DNA from: Phoronis pallida
Lineage: Eukaryota; Phoronida; Phoronidae
Length of the DNA: 10,775 bases
Direction of reading: 5' to 3'
Assembly (NCBI GenBank): GCA_028565715.1
Contig: JAOXYC010226793.1
Coordinates: 1 to 10,775 of the forward strand
This document shows positions 1-8,900 of this stretch, in pieces; within the stretch, counting starts at the first letter, position 1, and each line of letters starts with the position of its first letter. The position numbers and the translations under genes were made by a program. The notes beneath the pieces are model-generated. The model searched no databases and was not told the origin of the DNA. It was given only the letters and a program-made list of their open reading frames with translations.

Positions 1-1153
1 TTTCGTCAAAATCCGTCAAGCGGTTTGGAAGATAAGTGTCGGAAACCAATTGTGAACGTCCACAGAACCAACCAACCAACCAACCAACCAGACGGTCATG
101 ATAGCAATATGCGGCCACGTTGTGGCGCATAAAAACAAATTCAGTTATACATTGTTTTAGTTTTTATTGGTAAAGGATGGACATCTGATCTACAAGCAGT
201 AGTTGAAATAAATAATCTGCATAGATTCACACTCACAGACCATGATTAGTTGATCAATTATCATTATCAATCAAAACATACTGAACAACCATGAATCATA
301 ACCACCAATTTTCCCTGGATTGACCAATGGTTTGACCCATTTACAGTAATCTTTCAAAATTTTATATTAAATTTCTTTTTATATTGATACAAAGAAAATT
401 GCTGATCCCACAGTGTTCCAACTATGCTTTTCTAAGAAGGCACTTTCAACTTCTATCAATAGATGGCGTTGCCATAGGTGGTGTTAAAATCACAACCACA
501 AATACTGGCATGACCGATGACTCATTTCTCAATTTGACCAATCACAAAATGAATTTAACCCACAACTACCAGAATTCTGAATACAAAAAGCCCCATGAAT
601 GAATGCTTTGAGGTGCTCAGTGGTAACAAACTTTGTTTTCGCCAACAAGCGTTGACATTGATAAAACAGCAGATACAAAATTGTCAAAACTTTTTTGTGA
701 AACGTGGACTGGTCAAATTTAGAAAACCATGGTATAATAATCATAACAATCGTATGTAAATCATCTAATAATTCCTTACAAAACTATAGTGGTCCGTGCA
801 AAAATACATATTCAGATAACAGATCATAGTGCAAAACTGGCAAAGATGTACGTAGTCTTCAATAATAACAAGTGTCTAGCAAAAGTCTTCTAAAAACGTG
901 ATAAATATCATATAGCAAAGTAACAATATATAAATTTACAGAATCAACATATATTATCATACTTGCAAAATTATATGTCCAAATGACTCTAGTGATATGA
1001 GATTGTTAGAATACTTCAATTGCATAAAAGGTGGGAATTAAAAAATTATTCTAATAGATTGTTTTAACAAAACTCTGCAATGGTATCATATACATTTTTA
1101 AAATGTTACATTTTTTACAATGAAGGAATCTTAAAATTTTCTTAATCCTTTCA
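1..1153. other. AT-rich intergenic or distal 3' sequence, no gene recognised
   Basis: Only short open frames without family resemblance occur here, and no exon-like block with splice sites was seen. A weak inverted pair exists: TCTCAATTTGACCAATCAC (526-544) against the imperfect complement at 704-723, which may mark a decayed foldback element. The first 40 bases (CGTCAAAATCCGTCAAGCGG) look like typical dispersed-repeat sequence, but I cannot assign a family. Confidence 0.6.
66..90. repeat. (AACC)n microsatellite
   Basis: Twenty-five bases made of about six perfect AACC units, flanked by ACAG and GACGG. It is a simple tandem repeat, likely length-variable between individuals. Confidence 0.95.
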
Positions 1154-1509
1154 CAATGAGACTCCGTGCAATAAAAGTCACCAGGTGTCTCACTACTCAA
1201 AGAAGCACTTCCGGTCACAGAAAATACATTCTAGTATCTCACAAATAGTCTGTTGAGAATCCAATAACATGCAGAATATGGGCATAACAAGATGTAACAA
1301 TCTTTTTATTCCACAACGATAACGAAAGAAAAGAACTGTATTCTCTGAAAGTAGATCACGAAGACGTCATTTTGAATTTTGCGAGTTTGACAACAAAACA
1401 ATCTAATTTGGGCATGTTTACGTGCAGACGCCTTAATTTTGCAAAATACAAAATGTCTGGGTGCCTTACAAGCCACAGCGCCACCTATCGGCTGCACGGA
1501 GTCTCATTG
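1154..1509. mobile_element. Possible MITE bounded by 17-bp perfect terminal inverted repeats
   Basis: CAATGAGACTCCGTGCA at 1154-1170 is matched by its exact complement TGCACGGAGTCTCATTG at 1493-1509. Weaker similarity continues outward (TTCTTAATCCTTTC against TTCTTTCTTTGG), so the true ends may lie some 10 to 20 bases further out. The 356-base interior has no transposase-like reading frame. No clear target-site duplication was found. It lies downstream of TEAD and contains the only nearby canonical AATAAA on the minus strand. Confidence 0.6.
1305..1310 (-). promoter_or_regulatory. Candidate polyadenylation signal AATAAA
   Basis: TTTATT on the plus strand reads AATAAA on the minus strand. It is the first canonical signal downstream of the TEAD stop, about 1.5 kb away, and lies inside the element bounded by inverted repeats at 1154-1509. 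Noncanonical ATTAAA sites closer to the stop (for example 2109-2104) are equally possible. In AT-rich DNA such hexamers occur by chance, so confidence is low. Confidence 0.25.
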
Positions 1510-1909
1510 ACCAAAGAAAGAAATGTGAAATATTTAATTTTGAAATGGAACTGGAGTACTTTTTTAGAAACAAGTTTCCTCCCTTAACTCGTCACCTTTA
1601 GAACTGTGATTAAGGTGATGCCTTATTCAAAACGACGACTAATGCGATGACAATTTAGTGTTGCTAGTGTTTTAGGGACTTTTTATCTGAAGTGATAATA
1701 TAACGGCAGAATTTTTTCTAACTAATAAAAGAGTGCTCAACCCTAATGTTCACATTACAAATTGGAGTTAAGAGAATAATTTAGAATACACTCAGATTCA
1801 TTTTTTTAATTACAAATCCAAGTCTGATAAAATCTTATAAAAAAGCACATAAAATATTTAAAATTCTCTCATCTGATCTTGTTTATAACTACTTATTTAC
1901 AATGTACAC

Positions 1910-2037
1910 TCAATCTGACAAAGTCGACATCTCAGTGACATTTATCAACATCATCCTCTTCTGAATTTTGAAACAAAGACCTAATTTAATTATACAGTAT
2001 TATAAATCCCGAAGAAAATGTTACTTTGTCAGATTGA
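1910..2037. mobile_element. Short element with 15-bp inverted repeats TCAATCTGACAAAGT
   Basis: TCAATCTGACAAAGT at 1910-1924 and its exact complement ACTTTGTCAGATTGA at 2023-2037 enclose about 100 bases of AT-rich DNA. Partial pairing goes on inside (ACATCTC against ACATTTTC). It is noncoding and MITE-like; no target-site duplication was resolved. Confidence 0.55.
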
Positions 2038-2126
2038 ATGACTTATTACTAAAATACTACACAACCCTATAGGCACCAATCATTCAAATAAAATTACAAA
2101 AATAATTTAATTATACACAATCATCA

Positions 2127-2176
2127 GTCACATGATCAATCAATCAAGTTGGTCACATGACCAGTCACATGATCAA
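2127..2176. repeat. Three TCACATGA motifs in 45 bases
   Basis: TCACATGA occurs at 2128-2135, 2153-2160 and 2165-2172; the first and third sit in the longer shared word GTCACATGATCAA. CACATG fits the CANNTG E-box pattern. It may be a small local duplication or a binding-site cluster; the sequence alone does not decide. Confidence 0.5.
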
Positions 2177-2186
2177 CCTACAACAA

Positions 2187-2830
2187 CTTTAACCTCACAA
2201 CAACTGGCAAACATTTCCTTTCAGGAAAACATTGCAACAATCAACAAATTCAGCACAAGCTGAATATTAGAAACGCATGCTATCAAATATTTGATTTAAA
2301 AATTATTTTTAATATCATAACAGTGAACAGTTGTAAAAGGTCTCTGTAGAAAACTTTAGTGGTGGTTATAGATTTATGAAAAGATTGTTGTAGACAAAAT
2401 AATAGTATAAAACTATTGTCAAGATTAATTGGTTCTTACATCAGATACACATCCCTGGCGCGGTCGTCTGACATATATTGCAAGTTAATACGTTAATTCC
2501 AGTCATGTTTTCCAATCTCCATGATACTAAGACTAACAAAAGAACAATCACTGTCCTTGATTTGTGTGATTCTGAGCTCCATAACCACTTGTTAAACACA
2601 ACACAGCAGATGTGCTTGCATGTGTGATGTTGAGCTTGGTTCCACTCGAGAAAAATTCCTGAACTTTTCACACGCTGAGCTCAGTGTTCACTTGTCAATA
2701 ATTCACACATCTTTCACAAGATGAATTAATATATGTGATGTAGAGCCCCACGCCAACAAGTTGATAATTCATGTTGCTAATTCACTAGTCTTTACATGGT
2801 AGAGCCCCACGCCTCCTAGTTAACAATTCA
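2187..2830 (-). other. TEAD: Proximal TEAD 3' UTR (start certain, end not)
   Basis: This is transcript sequence after the TAG codon; nothing resembling a splice donor in a conserved place or a second coding exon is needed. The part next to the stop is the terminal-exon-derived repeat array. No AATAAA appears on the minus strand in this stretch. The nearest variant ATTAAA is at 2109-2104 and the nearest canonical AATAAA at 1310-1305, so the UTR may extend well beyond 2187. The left limit given here is only the edge of the TCACATGA-rich segment. Confidence 0.4.
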
Positions 2831-2884
2831 CTAGTCTTTCACAAGCCGATATATGTGATGCTGAGCTCCGTGCTCACTCGTTGA
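2549..2884 (-). repeat. Degenerate tandem repeats derived from the TEAD terminal-exon sequence, mostly in the 3' UTR
   Basis: Read on the minus strand, the unit starts near AACGAGTGAGCACGGAGCTC in the coding exon (2884 downward), passes through CATCACATATAT and CTTGTGAAAGACTAG, and ends at GTGAATT. Related units follow the stop at about 2822-2769, 2767-2700, 2699-2652, 2649-2618 and 2593-2549. The third unit (2767-2700) keeps ACATCACATATAT, CTTGTGAAAGA and GTGAATT. The fifth and sixth keep CAACATCACACA and GGAGCTCAGAATCACACA. Units two and three share GCGTGGGGCTCTAC, so they are closest to each other. Unit length is about 45 to 68 bases, with internal deletions. The later copies are no longer coding. 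Boundaries are by eye. Confidence 0.72.
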
Positions 2885-2944
2885 TACTTCAAAAACATAT
2901 GCAATGCATAGTAAAGTCTCCTGTGTGTCTCTGTTAGTTACAAC
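2831..2944 (-). CDS. TEAD: TEAD terminal exon with stop codon
   Basis: 114 bases, 37 codons plus TAG at 2833-2831. The acceptor is TTACTTGCAG (ending 2945). It reads [20 protein letters not shown] then [17 protein letters not shown]. The Tyr of IYRLVKD is the conserved residue at the YAP interface; its change in human TEAD1 (Y421) causes Sveinsson chorioretinal atrophy. A Cys in ETLLC corresponds to a third reported lipid-site cysteine. The protein ends exactly where other TEADs end. Degenerate copies of the last ~60 bases of this exon follow the stop (2549-2830). Confidence 0.97.
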   Translation of the reverse strand, partial: VVTNRDTQETLLCIAYVFEVSTSEHGAQHHIYRLVKD

Positions 2945-5900
2945 CTGCAAGTAAAAAGTGCGAGATTATGGGTTTGATTTCCTGTGGAGAATGACCATAT
3001 AACCCTTTGATTAGAAAATAAACAGAGCATGTTTGCAATGAAATTCATGCGCGAGATATAAACATAAGTGTGTATCCTAAACTTGAATTTAATTGCAAAT
3101 TCAACTTTTGATTAACTATTCATACAGCCAAACTGAAACACCAACATTTTCCATGACACTATTCATTCTTACACAGGAATCTCAAAAACATTTTAAGTAC
3201 ACCTGCCCCAGATCAAATTTCAAGATTTTAACTGAGAAGCCAGGGTTTTCCATTTCAATCAGTTACAGCTAAGAAAGACTATGTGATAGACGATTAAGGC
3301 CAAAAAAAGAAGCTTTTAGCTAATGGCACCTCAGTGTCACCTTCTGACTAGGTCAGAATCTATCCTATTGTTGGATAGATCGGGAATATAGGCTCCATAC
3401 TTTTGTGAGCCACATAGAATCAAAATGCATAAAAAGACCATGCTTTTAAAAGTCGACATGTTTCAATGTATTTTACCCATTATTTTCAAGATTTACATCG
3501 CCATTAGTCTTGAAAATAATGTGTGGAAAATACATTGAAACATGTTGACTTTTAAAAGCGTTATCTTTTATATAATGCATTTTGACTCTATCCTAGTGCT
3601 TTTCAAAATAATTCCTTACAGGCATAACAATGTACATTCCGACCCCCTAAAAGGGTAGGTATTTGTCGATTGCAATAAAAGTAATTTATTCCACAAATAG
3701 CAATGTGAACGTGCCCCTGCAGTCAAATAGATAATTATGTTTACTCTTTCCTTTATGTCCCAGTCTAGTGAGGTCAACACAATAATTGGATAGAGAATTG
3801 ATCAGTCGCTTTTGAATAGAAATTTAGTCACAGGAATGCTAATTTGAAATTTACGACCCCCGTTCGTTTAAGCAGGGAAAAGCCGGTAATGTGTAATACG
3901 TACCTGAAGTATAGTGAAATTTTCTAGTACGCTATTCATCATATATTTTTCTGGCAGGTGTTTCAGTTTATGTATAAAGTTGATCATATATTCACACATT
4001 GGTGATCGGTGGATCCTGTACACCCAGTGACCATTCTCAAAACGGGGGTATTCAGTCTGAAAGAAATAATATAGACAGTTGTTTGAAGTCGCACATGAGA
4101 TCATAGAACACTACAGACTGATGAAACTAAAACCTGAAAAAATTTTTTTGAAAAGATAGAAAAATTTAGAACCCGACCGGATTTTTCTGTCTTCAAAATT
4201 TGTCTCTTTCTGCCAGTAAAACCATACATTTTTTAGTATTCTGAAAAAACAATGTACAGTAAATTCTGTAAAAGTTTGCACACTCTTTGTAGTTTGCACA
4301 GGCCCAAAAATGATCCTAAAAGTTTTCTTGAAGTTCACTCACAGGAGATTTTGTGTCCTAACATGCCATCAGCTTTATGAATACAGACAATAAACTTACA
4401 CCCACTGTGAAAATTAAAGGTATTAACTTCAAAATATGGTCCTTGTACACATACATCATTCTTTTAAATAAACCGAAGTGTTACTCTAAGACTTCCCTTT
4501 TCAGTATTTTTGCTATTAACACAAAAGTATGTGAACTACTGGTGAAATAAAAATAAAACTATTGTCAACTGAGTCCGACATTTTCTAAAATATTCGGCCT
4601 TTTTTAAGCATCAATATCAAGATACTTACTTCCACTTTTTCTACAACTTGTTTTCCAAAAGAACAAACTTTTGTTGAGCACTGTATTGTTACATTTTCTG
4701 TACTTTCATACCTGAAATGAAAAACAAATAATATTGCAAATATTGAAACACATACTTTAAATTTTACTACTTTCTAAATTGTTAACAACAAATACAATTC
4801 ATTTTGTAGATCAATTCTCATTGCAGACAATGTTTTATTTGTTGAGAATTGTAACAAAAGTTGCCAGCCAATCCTTGAAATTGCAAGATATTTCATTCAA
4901 CACAAACTATCACAACTTTGTGATAAACAAATTTTTTACAAAATCAAATCAAATTGTATGTAGTTTCATGGACTAAAAACTCAATACTTACAGACTCGTT
5001 ACGCCATAAAATGCCCCGCTTTCATCTTGCACATTTGTATTTAAATCCGCCTGGAAGTACAAAAGAAGAGACAGTTAGAAGTTGTTCCAAATAATATATT
5101 CACAGATTCTTTTTGATTTTCAAACGAGCAAGCAGAGGCCAACAACATCATTCAAGAAAGAAATCTAGATAATAGAAATAGAAGACATCTTTAAAATAAA
5201 ACCAAAATAAACCAGTTCAATAATTAGCAGAAAGGCAAAAAGAAATCAACTTGGTATGCATTGTTTAACGGTAACAACAAAGAAAAGAACAATGAGATGA
5301 ACTGAAAGATACCTGAGGTCTTATGAAGAAGACCCCCTTGTGTTCTTATACCATGGGTAATTTCTTAAAGATACTGTCTCCTCATTGGTCCCAATCTGGC
5401 GTCAAATCGCAAATCAACTAGAAATATTGTGTATGAGTCCCTTGTTGTACATAACTTACTTGCATCTGAGTCAAAAAATTCAAAAAAATCTGCAAAGGGG
5501 TGATTTGAGAGCTTTTGTGTCCGATTTTAACCTACTCTTAAGAGTAGGTTTGACTTTTTCTCAAATCACCCCATACAGACTTTTTTGATTTTTTTGACTC
5601 AGATGCAAGTTAGTTATGTTCATCAAATGACTCGTACACAAACTTTTCTAGTTGATTTGAATTTTGATGCCAGATCGGGACCAATGAGGAGACAGTATCT
5701 GAAATGTTGAGCCATTTTCTATGATTAACTTACCCAGAATTTAACAAGGAAGAACGCTGATTGTGGACCTTTATCATATAACTCTTTTAGACCACCCTTC
5801 TTTTCGGGAAATTTGTCGTATATTTGTCGGACGTCTACTGCCTACAAATGAAAACGTGATTTTATTTATCTAATCAATGGGCGACTCGAGAACAGTGTTA

Positions 5901-8900
5901 TTACCCGGGTACACTCCATTCACTTGTGTTGTCTGACGGGCATATGGCCGCGAACATACGGGTCATTAAACCACCTCTATAAGTGCAATGAATGTGCCCG
6001 GGTAATAACACTGTTCTCGAGTCGCCCATTACCTTTAACACCAAATGCCAAAAGCATGTCAAGCTTTGTAAAAAAAAAATAATGTACAAGCATAATATCC
6101 CTCTTTGAACAGTTAAAGTGAATTAAAGTCAAAAACACAGGATTCAAAAGTTCACAGGCTTTATAAAAGAACAAATTAATTCTGGACAATATTTAGAATA
6201 CCTTATGTATGATACAAGTATCTCGATTGTAAATGCAAAGTGGCACAAAGACTGTTTCAAGCTAGATTTTAAATCAGCTTTTAACAAACATACTTCCAAA
6301 ACAAGAAAATTTACACAGATTCCAAAAAAGTAAAGATACATTGCTTCCTCAGCTGAAACTGTTCCATACCTCAAGGAGTGGATCTGCATATGTAGGTGGG
6401 GTTCCAATATGGACAAATAAATGTTTGTTGTACTGAAATAAAAACATGGTGGATACAAAACAAAGAAGGTAATAAACATTCAAACTTACAGTTTGGGAGT
6501 GACAAATTCTTAACTGACTAGGAAATGCATAGAGATTATTACCTGGCAAATTTTATATTGTGCCGGATATCAGTCCGAGGGCAGTGATACCAGCCCAAGG
6601 CTGCAGGCTGAGGGCTGGTGTCACTGCCCGAGGACTGATTTCTGGCGTGAAGTGAAATTTTCCAGGTCATAACAACCAAGCTATGGAAACTTAAAAGTTT
6701 GGCTCTAAGCCAGTTTTGTCTGCCATTTTTCACTTGAACTTTACGGGTGCGTTTACTTCATCAGCCGCACAATATTTAATTCAAATCGCAGGGCATCATA
6801 TCAATATACTCACGGCACGTGGCGCTATCACCGAATATTGACTTTATCGTAAAGGGCAAATTTTGAGGTATGCGGGCAAAATGTCCATAGCTGGGTAATA
6901 AATACCCATAGACGAGTAAGACACTGGCAACTCCAACCAGCATACTGGGATTAGAAATGTCGAGCAAGATGCAGAAATGGATTTTGGGATTTTTTAAAAA
7001 CAATTTTAGCAAACTTTTTTGACTTGCCCAAAACCTGATGGGAGCACACTAGTTAATAAGATTAGACAAGACTATTCTGACGTTCGATCATGCTAGATTT
7101 CAATAACTCGTAGATGATAGGTAAATGGAGGGCTAAGTGACGTAAGAATCAATAGAAATATATTTCCATCACCTAGCGCATGTGCTGCCTACGTTTTCTT
7201 GACATCCCTTGATTGACACTGGCATTTACAACTAGCGGTAAAAACTTTCGGTTGAACACATGACAGAAGTTCTAAGTACTAATGTCGTAGGCTGTCAGAG
7301 ACCAGACAGGGCAAACAAGCTGATGATTTTGTAACAACCAAGCTACCAGAAGATAAAAACTTGCCCGGGTATACCAAGCTTTATATACTTACTGATTCAT
7401 GGTCTCGTTGTTGCTCTAAGAAAGCTGAGAATTCGACTAGACGGAGTTTGGGGCCGGCGATTGATCGTCCTTGCCAAGCAGGACCTGAGAGTTCCCCTGG
7501 TGGGTTTGGTGGTTTGGCATCGACACCGTATCCAGGGTAAGGTGGTTTGATGCTGGAAAGAAAAATAACAATATGATGACGCTAACCTAACTTAAAGATA
7601 CTGTCTCCTCGTTGGTGAGGATCTGGCATTAAAATAAAAATCAACTAGAAATTTTGTGTATGAGTCCTAAGATGAACATAACTAACTTGCACCTTGGTAA
7701 AAAAAAATCTGTAAAGGGGCTTTTTGGAGCTTTTTATATCCAAATCTAACTCTGTCTGCAGACAGAGTTAGACTTTTTGGGGATAAAAAGCTCTCAAATC
7801 ACCCCTTACAGAATTTTTTTTTACTCAGATGCAGGTTAATTATATTCCTCAAAGGACTTGTACACACAATTTGAGTTGATTTGAATTTTGACCCCAGATG
7901 CTCACCAACGAGGAGACAGTATCTTAAGGATAATAGACATTTGTGCATTAAATGGATGGTCACTTATAGTATCAAACTATGTCTTTGCAGTGAAACAGGC
8001 ATTTTTCTGTTCAGATTCTGACAAATGCCTAAAAAAGCATGAATTGTACTTGTAGTCTCTTTGTACATATTGTTGAAATTCTTGCAGAGATTTGGATTTA
8101 TCACTTAACTACCCTTATATTCGAAATGATATCACTTTGTGATTATTACACAGTGGAGTACACGAGTACTGAAACACGTGAAAAGCATTGTTCGCGACAG
8201 GTAAAGAATATTGAAATTCTCGCATTTTATCGCAAATTGGCGATGTTAAGTGATAAAATGATTCTTAAATTAATGGGAAGTATACCTACCACCTTTTATG
8301 GGATGAGATTTTGAAAAATCATAGAACTTGCCAAAGGCTCGTTCTATGATTTTCAAAATCTCATCCAATAAAAGGTGGTATTACTTCTCATTCATTGTAA
8401 GAATCACTTTATACCTCACCAATGTCAATGTTGTTTGAATCGCAACACATTTAATTAACTACAATTCACTTTTTCACAATTTTATTTACGAGAAGCAATA
8501 AAAAATTGCAGCAAATACTTACTCTCCTTGAGGCTGACCAGGGGGCCAAAACTGAAATAAAAAGAATATCAACATCATTTAATTGTGAGCAAGATGATAT
8601 CGGTATATTAAATTCAGGGATTATTTTGTTTCAGTATTTAACTAGGACAGATGCAAATAAGACACCATGAATTCTGTTCTTTGCAAATTAACACAGTTGG
8701 CTTCAATTGCAGGAAAATCAATGAACCTGTCTTTTAAAAGTGCTGCAACCATCACTTTAAACAGTGCTGGTTGCAGCATTGTTACAAAATGCTATTTCCT
8801 TCGCTTCTTTTGATCACAACTGTCAGATTGTTTTTTGTTCAGAACAAAGTTGAATTTATTCATATTGTCCGCAGAAAAAATTAAACTTAAAATATTTCAA

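Noticed and set aside
1-40. Start of the window as an end of a retroelement
   Set aside because: The words look repeat-like, but no reading frame, poly(A) tail or terminal repeat supports it within the window.
384-744. Overlapping short open frames on both strands near the left edge
   Set aside because: No recognisable domain or splice structure; expected by chance.
2441-2671. Minus-strand 76-codon open frame with the string AQHH, at first taken for an alternative TEAD last exon
   Set aside because: The resemblance comes from one degenerate repeat unit. The rest of the frame is unlike TEAD, and the true terminal exon at 2831-2944 gives a complete C-terminus.
4111-4338. Phe/Lys-rich 75-codon minus-strand open frame
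   Set aside because: It is AT-rich intron sequence between two TEAD exons that already join in frame.
6144-6549. Two overlapping minus-strand open frames of 66 and 111 codons
   Set aside because: The shorter one contains the true exon 6370-6432 but reads through its donor; the longer is an out-of-frame shadow in AT-rich intron.
8039-8314. Plus-strand 91-codon open frame inside a TEAD intron
   Set aside because: No family resemblance, AT-rich composition, and it ends inside the foldback element at 8258-8408.
8741-8778. Possible microRNA precursor
   Set aside because: The stem is only about 15 bp, too short for Drosha/Dicer processing, and pairing does not extend into the flanks.
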